Shown here in pieces: positions 1 through 9,349 of a DNA stretch of 64,000 nt. Under the pieces are notes generated by a model that had not been told where the DNA came from, ran no database searches, and worked only from the letters and a program-made list of their open reading frames with translations. Numbering within the stretch: the stretch's first letter is position 1; each line of letters opens with the position of its first letter. A program made the translations under genes and the position numbers. The DNA is from DASQUK01 sp035697145. Lineage in GTDB: Bacteria > Actinomycetota > Acidimicrobiia > Acidimicrobiales > VFJN01. The stretch is taken from assembly GCA_035697145.1 (NCBI GenBank), contig DASSDL010000166.1, positions 14,773 through 78,772 on the forward strand, given 5' to 3'.

Positions 1-567
1 CTGCTCGCGTTCTTCCTCGCCGTGGGGATCGCCGCGCACGCGCTCGACGAGCTGAACGGCCGGCCCCTGCGCACCTCGATCCCGTCCTCGGTGCTAGCCA
101 TCGCCGCCGCCACCGCCCTCGCCGGCGCCGTCGCCATCGGGGTCGTCGGCGTCACCCGGACTGGCCTCGTGCTCGTCCCCTTCGTGGTCGTCGGCGCATT
201 CCTGGTGGCCGCCTACAACCTCGAGCTGCTCCACGGCCGGTTCCACACCGACGCCATGTTTGCGGCCGCCTGGGGTGCCTTCCCGGTGCTCACCGCCTAC
301 GTCGCCCAGGCGGAACGGTTGGGGGCCCCGGCGCTGCTCGCCGCCGCGGCCGCCTACGCCGTGTCGAGGGCGCAACGAAGCCTGAGCAGCAGCGTCCGCT
401 TCGTGCGCCGGCAGACCGACCGGGTCGACATCGCGCTCGACCTGCGGAACGGCGGCGAGCGCACGGCCCACGAGGAGCTCCTGCTCGACCCCCCCGAAGC
501 GGCCCTCCGCACCCTCTCCTGGGGTCTTCCGGTGCTTGCCGCGGCGCTCGTCGTGGCACGCATATAG
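1..567 (+). CDS. Integral membrane protein, 5' end outside window
   Basis: The frame is open from base 1 and stops at 567, giving 188 visible residues, so the start lies upstream. The protein is strongly hydrophobic, with about five membrane segments. Charged stretches are AHALDELNGRPL near the beginning and FVRRQTDRVD near residue 130. The patches AYNLELLHGR and WGAFPVLTAY faintly recall UbiA-type prenyltransferases, but I cannot see their two Asp-rich motifs, so no function is assigned. An internal GTG at 22 could be read as a start, but the hydrophobic helix already runs through it. Confidence 0.6.
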   Translation: MLAFFLAVGIAAHALDELNGRPLRTSIPSSVLAIAAATALAGAVAIGVVGVTRTGLVLVPFVVVGAFLVAAYNLELLHGRFHTDAMFAAAWGAFPVLTAYVAQAERLGAPALLAAAAAYAVSRAQRSLSSSVRFVRRQTDRVDIALDLRNGGERTAHEELLLDPPEAALRTLSWGLPVLAAALVVARI

Positions 568-601
568 CGAGCGGCCGCGGAGGCCCTTGGATACCCGTCC
601 G

Positions 602-607
602 TACACT
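602..607 (+). promoter_or_regulatory. -10 element, leaderless promoter of cyclase gene
   Basis: TACACT is followed by 7 nt and then the GTG start at 615. This spacing places the transcription start on the first base of the start codon. No Shine-Dalgarno sequence or clear -35 is visible. Confidence 0.6.
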
Positions 608-614
608 GACCGGC

Positions 615-3600
615 GTGATCTGCCCCGGCTGTGGTGGCGACAATCCCGACGGCGCTCGGTTCTGCTCCAACTGCGGCACCGACCTGCAGGCGCGCGGTGA
701 CGAACGGCGAGTCGTCACGGTGCTGTTCGCCGACCTGGTGGGCTTCACGGCGCTTTCGGAAGACCGCGATCCCGAGCAGGTCAAACGGCTGGTCGACCGC
801 TGCTTCGAGCGCCTGGTCGTGGACATCGAGGCCTTCGGCGGCCGGGTCGACAAGATCGTCGGCGATGCCATCCTGGCGTTGTTCGGCGCCCCGATCGCCC
901 ACGAGGACGACGCTGAGAGGGCGGTGCGGGCGGCGCTCCAGTTCCATCGCACGCTCGACGAAGCCCGGGCGGATCTGGGTGTCGACGTGCGCCTCCGCGT
1001 GGGCGTGAACACCGGCGAGGTGCTGGTGGGCTCGCTGCGAGCGGGGGGCGACTACACGGCGATGGGCGACGTGGTGAACACCGCCCAGCGGCTGCAGTCG
1101 GCGGCCGAGCCCGGGCAAGTGCTGGTCGGCCAGGCCACGTACCTCCCTACCCGCCGGGTCGTCACCTATCGCTCGGTCGGGACCATCGTGGCCAAGGGCA
1201 GGAACGCACCGGTGTCGGCGTGGGTGGCCGAGGGCGCCCGGCTGCCGCCCGGTTACCGCCCCGACCGGCATCGGGCGCCGCTCGTCGGCCGGGACGACGA
1301 GGTTGCGCTCCTTTCCCACACGCTCGACCTCGCGGTCGGCCAGGGCCGCGCCGCGCTGCTCTTGCTCGTCGGCGACGCGGGCGTGGGGAAGTCGCGGGTC
1401 GTCGAGCAGGTCGCCGAAGTGGCGCGCGGCTGTCACGACGGCATCGTGTTGCAGGGCCGCTGCGTCCCGTACGGCGAGGCCAACGTGTGGTGGCCGCTGG
1501 CCGAGGCGGTGCGCTCCGGCTGCGACCTCGAGCCCGGCGACGATCAGGAGACCGCTACCAGCAAGGTCCGCGCCGTGGTCGCCGACGTCACGGGCACCGG
1601 CGACGAGACGGATCGGATCGTCGAGGGCGTGTTGCACCTGCTCGGGTTCGACGTCCTCCGTGGGATCGACGCGGCGCGGGCGCGGGACGAGGCGACCGGT
1701 GCTCTGCTCGCGTTCGCCGCCGCGGTGGCCCGACAGCGCCCGCTGGTGATCGTGCTCTCCGACCTGCACTGGGCGGACAGCGCCGTGCTGGGCGTGTTGG
1801 AGGCTCTGCTCGAGCGCAATGCCCGGCAGCCCATCGTCGTGCTCGCCACGGCGCGGCCGGCGCTGGCCGAGCGCTGGTCGCCGCCGGAGGGCGGGCATCA
1901 CTCGGTCGTGGTCCACGTCGATCCCCTCGATCGCGACGCCGCCACCCGGGTGTTGCACCTCCTCGCCGACGACAAGACCGTCGCGCTCGACGACACGGTG
2001 GTTGCCGAGCTGCTCGACAGGGCGGGCGGCAACCCGCTCTTCCTCGAGGAGCTGGTGTCGTGGCTGGAGGAATCCCGCTCGACCGCCCTGCCCGACACGC
2101 TGCGCGGCCTGGTGGCCGCCCGGCTCGATGGGCTGACGCCGCAAGAGCGCCTCGTTCTCGAGGACGCCGCGGTGCTGGGTTCCCGGGGGCAGGTCGAGTG
2201 GCTGGCGACCATGCATCGGGAGGCGCACGGGGGCGACGGCGCCGTTCGCAGCGTGCTCGGTGAACTGCAGGCCAAGGATCTGGTCGCCCTCGACGGCGAG
2301 TCGTGGGAGTTTCGCTCCGAGGTCGTGCGAGAGGTCACCTACGGCACGATGACCAAGGAGCGGCGGGCCGCGGTGCATGCCGGCATCGCCAAATGGCTCG
2401 AACGCGAGGAGCGCCCCCACCACGACGCCGTCGTCGATCGCATCGCGCACCACTACGCGAGGGCCGCGGCGTTGACGGCCGAGCTGGGGGGCTCGCCGGA
2501 CGTACCGCGCGACGTCGGGGCCCGGGCCGTGCGGTGGTTGCGTTCCGCCGGAGACCGCGCCACGCAGGCGGACATGCCCCGGCGGGCGGCGCGGCTCTTC
2601 TCCGAGGCGCTGATCGCGCTCGACAGCGGCGTGACCTACGCGGCTGATGGCGGCGATCCGGCCGACACAAACGATCGCATTCCCCTGCTGCTCTCGCGGT
2701 CGGCGGCCTACGCCGAGCTGCGCGAGGTTGAGCCGGCGCGGGCCGACGCCGACGCTGCGCGTGCCCTGGCGGAGGCCGCCGGGGACGAGCGGGCCGCAGT
2801 GCGGGCGACCGTCGCCGTCGCCGAGGCCGCCCTGCGCGGCGGCTCGCGGGACGAAGCCGAGGCCCTGCTGGACGAGGCGCTGACTCGGGCCGAGGCCGCG
2901 GGCGACGACGAGGGCCGAGCGACTGCGCTACGGGTGCGGGGGTTCGCGGCCCTGCTCTGCAACGACCCCGAGACGGCGATCGCCTCCCTCGAGCCGGCCC
3001 GGGAGCTGTACGCGGCATTGGGCGATCGGCGCGGGCTCGCCTGGGCGTTGCAGAACCTCTCCTGGGCACACTTCGTCGCGGGGCGCATCGACGACGCCGA
3101 AGCCCTCCTCCATGACTCGGCCGCCCTCTTCGCCGATCTCGGTGATCGGGGCGGGCTGGGATGGGCGCTGGGCCTGCTGGCGTTCACGCGCTTCCATTCC
3201 GGGTACCCAGACGAAGCGGAGGCGATGGCCGAGCAGGTCTTCAGAGGCGCCGAGGCGGCGGGCGACCGGTGGGCCGTGGGCATGGGGCAGGTGCTCACCG
3301 CCAGCATTCGGCTGTGGACGGGACGGGCCGAGTCGGCCATCGAGCGAGCCCGGGAGGCCCTGGCGACCTTCGACGCCATCGACGACGACTATGGCCGGGC
3401 GCAGGCGCGGCTGCCGCTGGGCCGAGCGCTGGTGACGGCGGGGCGGGTTGCCGAGGGGTTCGAGGTCCTGGAACAAGCCCGGGTGGCGCTGCTCCCCAGC
3501 CACTCGCCACGGTTCACGGAGTTCTCGGCGACCGGGCTGTTGAGCGCCGCGGTCCAGGTCGGCGACCGGGATCGGGCAACCGCGGCGGTAGCCGTCCTCC

Positions 3601-4166
3601 CCGAAGCGGAGCTCTCGTCCGACGACCTCGCCACCGCGGGCACGAGCGAGCACCTCGTGTCGCGGGCGTTGCTGGCGCTCCAGTCCGCCCGTCCGGACGA
3701 GGCGCTCGAACTGCTGTGCGAGCTGGACCGCGCGACCGGGGAGCGCAGCAGGGTGGGCTACCCCGGGGCCGTCACCGCCCTAGCCCTGGCCGCCGCCGGC
3801 CGGGTCGACGACGCACTCGCCGCCGCTGAGATGGTGGAGGGTGACGACCGGTCGACCTATCTCGACCGGTCGTGGGCAGGGCTGGCCGCAGGAGCGGCGG
3901 CCGCCCGCTGCGGTCGTCGTGCCGCCGTCGACGCCCGGTTCCCCGAGCTCTGTGCGCGGGTCGACGCGACGGACGATCGCATAGCGCAGGCTGTTGTCCG
4001 GCTCGGTTGGGCCATGGCGCTCGAGGTCGTCGGGGATGCAGCTGCCTCGTCGCTACTCGCAGAGTCGTCGGATCGCTTCGCGAGCCTCGGCATCGACTCC
4101 GGCGGTTGGGCGGCGGTCATCCAGCAGGCCGTGGGGCTGACGCCGGCGGAGCCCGCTCCCGCCTGA
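615..4166 (+). CDS. Zinc-ribbon / class III adenylate cyclase / AAA ATPase / TPR regulator
   Basis: This 1183-residue protein is probably a cytosolic signalling ATPase that makes cAMP. Domains in order: a four-Cys zinc ribbon (residues 3-21, CPGC...CSNC); a class III nucleotidyl cyclase (about 32-205) with both metal Asp (FADLVGF and VGDAILALF), a purine-selecting Lys in VDKIVGD and the catalytic Asn/Arg in MGDVVNTAQR; an AAA/STAND ATPase with Walker A GDAGVGKS (253-260) and Walker B VIVLSDLHWAD (about 380); then a long Ala-rich helical TPR region (about 650-1150). Family members usually have this architecture, and some add a LuxR helix-turn-helix, which is absent here. All key cyclase residues are present, so activity is plausible. 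The input signal is unknown. Confidence 0.9.
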   Translation: MICPGCGGDNPDGARFCSNCGTDLQARGDERRVVTVLFADLVGFTALSEDRDPEQVKRLVDRCFERLVVDIEAFGGRVDKIVGDAILALFGAPIAHEDDAERAVRAALQFHRTLDEARADLGVDVRLRVGVNTGEVLVGSLRAGGDYTAMGDVVNTAQRLQSAAEPGQVLVGQATYLPTRRVVTYRSVGTIVAKGRNAPVSAWVAEGARLPPGYRPDRHRAPLVGRDDEVALLSHTLDLAVGQGRAALLLLVGDAGVGKSRVVEQVAEVARGCHDGIVLQGRCVPYGEANVWWPLAEAVRSGCDLEPGDDQETATSKVRAVVADVTGTGDETDRIVEGVLHLLGFDVLRGIDAARARDEATGALLAFAAAVARQRPLVIVLSDLHWADSAVLGVLEALLERNARQPIVVLATARPALAERWSPPEGGHHSVVVHVDPLDRDAATRVLHLLADDKTVALDDTVVAELLDRAGGNPLFLEELVSWLEESRSTALPDTLRGLVAARLDGLTPQERLVLEDAAVLGSRGQVEWLATMHREAHGGDGAVRSVLGELQAKDLVALDGESWEFRSEVVREVTYGTMTKERRAAVHAGIAKWLEREERPHHDAVVDRIAHHYARAAALTAELGGSPDVPRDVGARAVRWLRSAGDRATQADMPRRAARLFSEALIALDSGVTYAADGGDPADTNDRIPLLLSRSAAYAELREVEPARADADAARALAEAAGDERAAVRATVAVAEAALRGGSRDEAEALLDEALTRAEAAGDDEGRATALRVRGFAALLCNDPETAIASLEPARELYAALGDRRGLAWALQNLSWAHFVAGRIDDAEALLHDSAALFADLGDRGGLGWALGLLAFTRFHSGYPDEAEAMAEQVFRGAEAAGDRWAVGMGQVLTASIRLWTGRAESAIERAREALATFDAIDDDYGRAQARLPLGRALVTAGRVAEGFEVLEQARVALLPSHSPRFTEFSATGLLSAAVQVGDRDRATAAVAVLPEAELSSDDLATAGTSEHLVSRALLALQSARPDEALELLCELDRATGERSRVGYPGAVTALALAAAGRVDDALAAAEMVEGDDRSTYLDRSWAGLAAGAAAARCGRRAAVDARFPELCARVDATDDRIAQAVVRLGWAMALEVVGDAAASSLLAESSDRFASLGIDSGGWAAVIQQAVGLTPAEPAPA

Positions 4167-4168
4167 CG

Positions 4169-4211
4169 GTCCGGGTTCGGGGTGCGGGCGGCGGCGCGCG
4201 GAAACCCGGAC
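4169..4211. terminator. Hairpin between convergent genes
   Basis: A perfect 9-bp inverted repeat (GTCCGGGTT at 4169-4177, AACCCGGAC at 4203-4211) with a 25-nt GC-rich loop lies between two converging stop codons. There is no U-tract, so it is a possible bidirectional terminator only. Confidence 0.35.
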
Positions 4212-4228
4212 GTCCACTGGCGGCGGGT

Positions 4229-5371
4229 TTATTGCACGGGTAGGTCGATGAGCACGGGCTCCCCGATCCCGACGAGGTCGAGAGCGAGCCGCAGCGGTGG
4301 ACCGGTCGGCACCGATGTGACCTCGACCCGTAGCGGGTCGCCGGCCGCGTCGAGCGTCAACACCACCGTGGCGTCGCCCGCTGGCCGACCGTCGACGGTC
4401 TCGCCGAGCACGCCGGCCGGCAGCGTCGCACGGAGCACCCGGTTTCCCCGATCATCGGTGCCGGCATCCTGCCGATCGACGGTCGAGTCGAGCCAGGTCG
4501 GCAGCAGAGCAACACCCTTGCCGGCGCGCTGCGCGCCGCTTTCGTCAGTGATCGGGAGGTAGGTGGCCCCGGGCAACGCCTCTCGCGACGTGGCCAGACG
4601 GCCCCACACGACCGGTCCCTCCGTCACCGTCTCGGTGGCGCGACCGCTGCCGTCGACGGCGATCTCATGGACGCGCCCCGACGACATGACCACCTCACCC
4701 TCGACCGTCAGGTCGACCGCCAGCCAGAGTCCGGGGCGCACGTGACTCACGTCGATCGCGCTGGTCGTTCCGACATATCCGAATGAGCCACCGGACACGA
4801 GGCGATCGGCGGCGCGCGCAAATGCTTCCTCGGGTGAGACGGCGTCGATCGCGGTGGTGGTCGTCTGTTCTGCGGATGTCGCGTCGGTCGCGACATCCGC
4901 CTCGCGGGGTTGATCGTCGTCCCGGCCGAGGACCACCAACCCCAGGCCCACAGCGGCCACCAGGAGAACTGGGCCGACGACCACCATCCCGGCGCGGCGC
5001 CGGCCACGCGGTGGCGACAGGCCGGCGTCCGATTCGCCCCTCCCCGGCAGAGGGTTCCGCTCGTCGACGCCCTGGCCGTCCTCGACGTCGGCGAGCGGCT
5101 CGACCATGGTCGGGGGCGCGTCGGTGGCCTCGGGCACGACGTCCTCCGGACGCTCGACCTGGCGAGCGCCGGACAGGTCCTCAGCCCGGTCCGAGGCGCC
5201 TGTGGGTTCCTCCTTAGCCAATGGAGTGGGCGTCGGCGACGCGGTCGCCCGTGGATTGGACAGCGATGCGGCGCGGCGACGAGCGACGAACATCGCAGTC
5301 AATCCCGCACCCAACGCGGCAGCCGCGAGCGACGCTACGCGTCTGCCCGACCACGACCACGACGATGTGCC
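4229..5371 (-). CDS. Membrane-anchored protein with large extracytoplasmic domain
   Basis: The product is 380 residues from ATG 5371; a GTG at 5419 would add 16. Helix one (about residues 12-32) follows an Arg-rich stretch. It is followed by an acidic, Pro-rich cytosolic linker of about 90 residues, a second helix near 130-150 (VVVGPVLLVAAVGLGLVVLG), a Thr-rich linker and a C-terminal domain of about 220 residues. That domain alternates beta-like segments and contains GGSFGYVGTTSAID and LTLDAAGDPLRVEVTS, reminiscent of LppX/LprG-type lipid-carrier folds. That comparison is inference only. No catalytic motif is recognised. Confidence 0.6.
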   Translation of the reverse strand, partial: GTSSWSWSGRRVASLAAAALGAGLTAMFVARRRAASLSNPRATASPTPTPLAKEEPTGASDRAEDLSGARQVERPEDVVPEATDAPPTMVEPLADVEDGQGVDERNPLPGRGESDAGLSPPRGRRRAGMVVVGPVLLVAAVGLGLVVLGRDDDQPREADVATDATSAEQTTTTAIDAVSPEEAFARAADRLVSGGSFGYVGTTSAIDVSHVRPGLWLAVDLTVEGEVVMSSGRVHEIAVDGSGRATETVTEGPVVWGRLATSREALPGATYLPITDESGAQRAGKGVALLPTWLDSTVDRQDAGTDDRGNRVLRATLPAGVLGETVDGRPAGDATVVLTLDAAGDPLRVEVTSVPTGPPLRLALDLVGIGEPVLIDLPVQ

Positions 5372-5564
5372 CATGAGCCCACAACTCCGAGGAACCGAGT
5401 CGCGGGCACCCCTGTTCACCCAGCACGCCCGCTCGTTCGACCGTCCGCGACACTAGTCATCAGGGTCGCCCACCTGCGCCACGACGCCGTGACGGCTTTT
5501 GGCGAGGGTCGAGCGGGGGGCCGGTCGCTGCGTGGCCGCCGGGCCCGCGGGGTAGGAAGGGACG

Positions 5565-7046
5565 GTGACACTCGTCGAACGCGTGCTTCCCCGCCATCCC
5601 TTCGAATCCCTGCGCGCCTATCGGGATGCGGGTGGCGGGCAGGGCATCGAGTCGGCCCGCAGCGTCGAGCCCGACGCAGTGATGGCGGAGGTCGAGGCGT
5701 CGGGGCTGCGGGGGCGGGGGGGCGCGGGGTTTCCCACGGGCACGAAGTGGCGGACCGTGGCGGCCAACCTGTCGCCCGACCTGCCTACGACCGTGGTCGT
5801 CAACGCCGCCGAGGGCGAACCGGGGACGTTCAAGGACCGGTCCATCCTGCGGGCCAACCCCTATGCGGTGATCGAGGGCGCGCTCATCGGCGCCCACGCC
5901 GTGACCGGCAGTGACGTAGTGGTGGCGCTCAAGGCGTCGGGCACCGTCGAGGGAGCCCGGGTCGAGGCGGCCATCGCCGAGATGCGCGACGCGGGTCTGC
6001 TGGGTGACGTCGACGTCACCGTGGCCACGGGACCCGACGAGTACCTGTTCGGCGAGGAGACGGCACTGCTGGAGGTCGTGGACGGGCGGGCGCCGTTGCC
6101 TCGCATCGCCCCGCCGTACCGGCGGGGCGTCGTCGAGCTGGTCGAGCACGACGACGACGTCGACAGCGGCAGCGGCCTGCCCGCGCACGTCGAGATGGCC
6201 GGCCCCGGGCACGAGACGGGGGCGCCCCCGGCGCTGGTCGACAACGTCGAGACCCTGGCCAACGTCCCGGCGATCATCCAGCGGGGAGCCGACTGGTTTC
6301 GCACGCACGGCACCGCGCAATCGCCTGGCACCATCGTCAGCACGGTGACCGGTGACGTGGCCCACCCGGGCGTGGGTGAGATCGCCCTCGGAACCACCGT
6401 GCGGGCTGCCATCGACGAGGTCGCCGGCGGCCTGTCCCGGAGCAAGGTCGTCAGGGCGGTCCTCTGTGGGGTGTCGGCCGGGCCCCTGCCGCCCGAGCTG
6501 CTCGACACCGCCATGACCTACGAGGACATGGCCCGGGTTGGCAGCGGCCTCGGCACCGCCGGCCTCATCGTGGTCTGCGAGGGCACCGACATGACGGCGG
6601 TCGCCGCCGGTGCCGCCCGGTTCCTGGCGGTCGAGTCATGCGGCCAGTGCGTTCCGTGCAAGCGCGACGGCCTGGTGCTGGCCGAGGCGCTGGAGCGCCT
6701 GTGCGGTGGCGACGGCGAGGAATCGGACCTCGACACGATCACGTCGGTGCTTCGAACCATCGCCGATGGCGCCCGCTGCAACCTGGCGAGCCAGCAGCAG
6801 GCCGTGGTCGGCCGAATACTGCACCGCTGGCCCGACGAGCCGGCCGCACGTGCCGTCGCCGGTGCGGCGGGCGGGACCGTCGAGCCGCTGTTCATCAGCG
6901 AGATCACCGAGCTCGCCGACGGCGAGGTGACCCTCGACGTCGGTCGTCGCACCAAGCAGCCCGACTGGACGCACCATCCCGAATGGTCGGGCTCGTACCC
7001 CGCCGACCTGCTCGCGGACCACCGCCAGCATCGGGAACTGGACTGA
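5565..7046 (+). CDS. NuoF-like NADH:flavin/Fe-S oxidoreductase subunit
   Basis: This 493-residue protein matches the 51-kDa (NuoF/HoxF) subunit that takes electrons from NADH via FMN. It shows the Gly-rich FMN/NADH loop GLRGRGGAGFPTGTKW (about 43-58), the EGEPGTFKDR segment, GEETALLE, and a 4Fe-4S site with Cys359, Cys362 and Cys365 (CGQCVPC) plus Cys405 (ARCN). GTG 5565 follows the Shine-Dalgarno GAAGGG. No NuoE, NuoG or other complex I gene is adjacent, so it is not part of a canonical nuo operon here. It probably hands electrons to a ferredoxin-like partner encoded elsewhere. Confidence 0.88.
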   Translation: MTLVERVLPRHPFESLRAYRDAGGGQGIESARSVEPDAVMAEVEASGLRGRGGAGFPTGTKWRTVAANLSPDLPTTVVVNAAEGEPGTFKDRSILRANPYAVIEGALIGAHAVTGSDVVVALKASGTVEGARVEAAIAEMRDAGLLGDVDVTVATGPDEYLFGEETALLEVVDGRAPLPRIAPPYRRGVVELVEHDDDVDSGSGLPAHVEMAGPGHETGAPPALVDNVETLANVPAIIQRGADWFRTHGTAQSPGTIVSTVTGDVAHPGVGEIALGTTVRAAIDEVAGGLSRSKVVRAVLCGVSAGPLPPELLDTAMTYEDMARVGSGLGTAGLIVVCEGTDMTAVAAGAARFLAVESCGQCVPCKRDGLVLAEALERLCGGDGEESDLDTITSVLRTIADGARCNLASQQQAVVGRILHRWPDEPAARAVAGAAGGTVEPLFISEITELADGEVTLDVGRRTKQPDWTHHPEWSGSYPADLLADHRQHRELD

Positions 7047-7057
7047 GAGGACGGCCG

Positions 7058-7357
7058 TCAGGGGGTCTTCGAGGCCAGGACGTCGGCGGGATTGATCTCC
7101 GGCGGTGAGGCGAGCAGGCGGTCGGCGTTGGCCATCAGCGCGGCGGCGATCGGGCCCTCCAGGTGCGCCTGGCGCTCGGCCTGGCCCGGGAAGGCATCGA
7201 CGATCCAGAACGTCGCCGGATCGGTTCGCAGGGCGAACCACACCGGGGTGCCCTCCTCGGCGTTCGCCAGCTCGACGGCACCCGTGAGGAACTCGGCGAC
7301 CTCGTCCTGGGTCTCGGGCTTGGCGGTCAGCTTGACGACGAGTGCAACGGTTGTCAT
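7058..7357 (-). CDS. Antibiotic biosynthesis monooxygenase (ABM) domain protein
   Basis: A 99-residue dimeric ferredoxin-like fold protein of the ABM/YgiN type. Typical features are VALVVKLTAKPETQDEVAEFL at the N terminus and TFWIVDAFPGQAERQAHLEG in the middle. Such proteins oxidise quinol-like or aromatic substrates without cofactor, but many members are uncharacterised. It converges on the NuoF-like gene with an 11-bp gap, and lies downstream of an F420 oxidoreductase and a quinone-reductase-like gene on the same strand. It has its own leaderless promoter. Confidence 0.82.
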   Translation of the reverse strand: MTTVALVVKLTAKPETQDEVAEFLTGAVELANAEEGTPVWFALRTDPATFWIVDAFPGQAERQAHLEGPIAAALMANADRLLASPPEINPADVLASKTP

Positions 7358-7364
7358 GGCGACG

Positions 7365-7370
7365 AACCTA
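7365..7370 (-). promoter_or_regulatory. -10 element, leaderless promoter of ABM gene
   Basis: TAGGTT on the minus strand is 7 nt before the ATG at 7357. No ribosome binding site is present. Confidence 0.55.
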
Positions 7371-7399
7371 CGCCTGGCCGCCGCTCGGGGCCATCAGCC

Positions 7400-8257
7400 T
7401 CACCGCAGCTCGTCGATGAGCCCCGCCAGGTGGTCGATGAGGGTCAGCCTGGCGGCGGGGCCGTCCCCAGGCGTCGGGGCGGCACCGACGACGACGCGCC
7501 GCACGCCGAGGTCGCGGTAGCGACGCAGCGCGTCGGGGGACGGATCGCCGAGTGCCACGATCGTTATCGGGACGTCGGGACGGCCGGCCGCCGTCGCGAT
7601 CTCGCGGAACCGCCTGACCTTCTTGGCGACATCGCCCAAGGCGATGTCCACGGGCATCCACGCGTCGGCCCAAGCGACGGCGTGGGTGGTGCCGAGCTTG
7701 CGGCCCGTGCCGCAGAGGATCGGCGGGTGCGGCCGCTGCAGCGGCTTCGGGTACGACCACACCGGATCGAAGTCGTAGAACCGGCCGTGGAACTCGGACT
7801 CGTCGTCGGCCCAGAGGACCCGGAGGGCACCGACGCACTCGGCGAGGGCCCGGTAGCGCTGCGACCAGGGGATGTCGGGGCGATGGTTGGCGAGCTCCTC
7901 CTCGTTCCAACCGACGCCGACACCCAGCTGGAGCCGGCCGGTCGAGAGCCGGTCGAGCGTGGCCACCGACTTGGCGAAGTCGAAGAGGTCATGCTCCAGC
8001 GGGAGCGCCACCCCGATGCCGAGCAGCAACCGCTCGGTGGCGCAGGCGGCGGCGGTCAAGCTGACGAAGGGGTCCATCATCCGGAGGTATTGCGGCGGCA
8101 GGTCACCGCCCGCTGGATAGGGGGTCTTGCGCGACGTGGGGATGTGGGGGTGCTCGCCGACCCAGAACGACTCGAAGCCGCGCTCCTCGAGCCAACCGGC
8201 GAGCACGTCGGGAGCCGGATCCTCCGGTGTGTTCATCGACGAGAACCCGAGCTCCAC
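7400..8257 (-). CDS. LLM-class F420-dependent oxidoreductase
   Basis: A 285-residue TIM-barrel protein of the luciferase-like monooxygenase class, which uses F420 or FMN for hydride transfer. Recognisable parts are GFESFWVGEHPHIP, the GRLQLGVGVGWNEEEL core (about 105-120), RYRALAECVGALRVLW and HPPILCGTG. I chose GTG 8257 because AAGAAGG sits 5 nt upstream; GTG 8263 is the alternative. Its neighbours (quinone-reductase-like gene upstream, ABM downstream) suggest a small redox detoxification or catabolic unit, but the substrate is unknown. Confidence 0.87.
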   Translation of the reverse strand: MELGFSSMNTPEDPAPDVLAGWLEERGFESFWVGEHPHIPTSRKTPYPAGGDLPPQYLRMMDPFVSLTAAACATERLLLGIGVALPLEHDLFDFAKSVATLDRLSTGRLQLGVGVGWNEEELANHRPDIPWSQRYRALAECVGALRVLWADDESEFHGRFYDFDPVWSYPKPLQRPHPPILCGTGRKLGTTHAVAWADAWMPVDIALGDVAKKVRRFREIATAAGRPDVPITIVALGDPSPDALRRYRDLGVRRVVVGAAPTPGDGPAARLTLIDHLAGLIDELR

Positions 8258-8294
8258 GGTCACCTTCTTCCGTGCTCGACAGGCCCGTGGCCGA

Positions 8295-9287
8295 TCATTG
8301 CGTCGGGTCGACGAGGACCTTGCCGGCGGATTGGCGGTCCGCCACCCTACGCAGCGCGCCGGCGACGTCGGCCAGCGGGTACACGGCGTCGATGTGGGGA
8401 GCGACGCGCCCGGACGCGAGGAGATCGAGCAGCTCGGCCCGGTCGCGTTCCGCGAGCTCCGGAGCGTGCAGGCCAAACGTCCGGATCTCGAAACCCTTGA
8501 CGATCGCGCCCTTGAGCAGCACGAGGTTGAGCGGGATCCTCGGGATCTCGCCGGATGCGAACCCGACCGTGACAAAGCGCCCGCCCCAGCGGATCGAGCG
8601 GAGCGCCCGTTCGGCCGCCGGACCGCCGACGGGGTCGATCACGACGTCGGCACCGGCGGGAACGATCGCCCGAACGGCATCCCGAAGGTCGTCGGCGACG
8701 TAGTTCACCGTGTGCTCGGCGCCGCGCTCGTGGCACAGCGCCAGCTTGTCCGCGGTCGATGCCGCCGCGATCACCCGGCCACCGAGCACCTGCGCCAGAT
8801 CCACGGCGGCGACTCCGACACCGCCGGCGGCTCCGAGCACCACCACCCAGTTGCCCGGTTGCACCTCGGCTATCGAGCGCAGCGCGTGATAGGCGGTTGC
8901 ATAGGTGACCCAGAACCCGGCCGCGGCGGTGAGGGCGATCCCCGGTGGGATCGCCGTGAGACCGCTGGCAGGCATCACCACGTACTCGGCGAAGGCGCCC
9001 ACCATGGTGGCGCCGAACACCATGTCTCCCGGCGCCGCGGTGTCGACGCCGGGGCCGAGGGCCACGACCTCGCCTGCGACCTCACTGCCAGGTACGAACG
9101 GCGTCGGCATCGAGACCTGGTACCCGTCGGCGACGATGAGGACGTCCGGGAAGTTGACCGCCGCGGCACCGACCCGCACGAGCACCTCCCCCGGACCGGG
9201 CTCGGGTCGGGGAACGGACTCGACCACGAGCGCTTCGCGCGGGCCATGCTCGCGACATACCGCCGCCCACATGGTCGCCTCGGTCAC
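8295..9287 (-). CDS. NADPH:quinone oxidoreductase-like MDR protein
   Basis: A 330-residue zinc-independent medium-chain dehydrogenase/reductase. The N-terminal GroES-like domain (ALVVESVPRPEPGPGEVLVRV, FVPGSEVAGEVVALG) lacks the Cys/His zinc ligands of alcohol dehydrogenases. The nucleotide-binding loop is GAAGGVGVAAVDLAQ at about residue 152. Family members reduce quinones or act as enoyl-CoA-type reductases. Translation starts at GTG 9287, or at ATG 9272 which gives the usual MWAAV beginning. It is first of three minus-strand genes with 37-42 bp gaps. Confidence 0.88.
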   Translation of the reverse strand: MTEATMWAAVCREHGPREALVVESVPRPEPGPGEVLVRVGAAAVNFPDVLIVADGYQVSMPTPFVPGSEVAGEVVALGPGVDTAAPGDMVFGATMVGAFAEYVVMPASGLTAIPPGIALTAAAGFWVTYATAYHALRSIAEVQPGNWVVVLGAAGGVGVAAVDLAQVLGGRVIAAASTADKLALCHERGAEHTVNYVADDLRDAVRAIVPAGADVVIDPVGGPAAERALRSIRWGGRFVTVGFASGEIPRIPLNLVLLKGAIVKGFEIRTFGLHAPELAERDRAELLDLLASGRVAPHIDAVYPLADVAGALRRVADRQSAGKVLVDPTQ

Positions 9288-9349
9288 GTGTAGTCCGTGC
9301 GGTCCATCGCTGCGCCCAATGGGCCCCCCTGACTGCCTCGTCGACCGCC

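Noticed and set aside
354..2453. 699-codon open frame on the minus strand opposite the cyclase gene
   Set aside because: It lies antisense to strongly conserved cyclase/ATPase motifs, has no recognisable domain and has the His/Arg/Gly-rich composition of GC-rich shadow frames.
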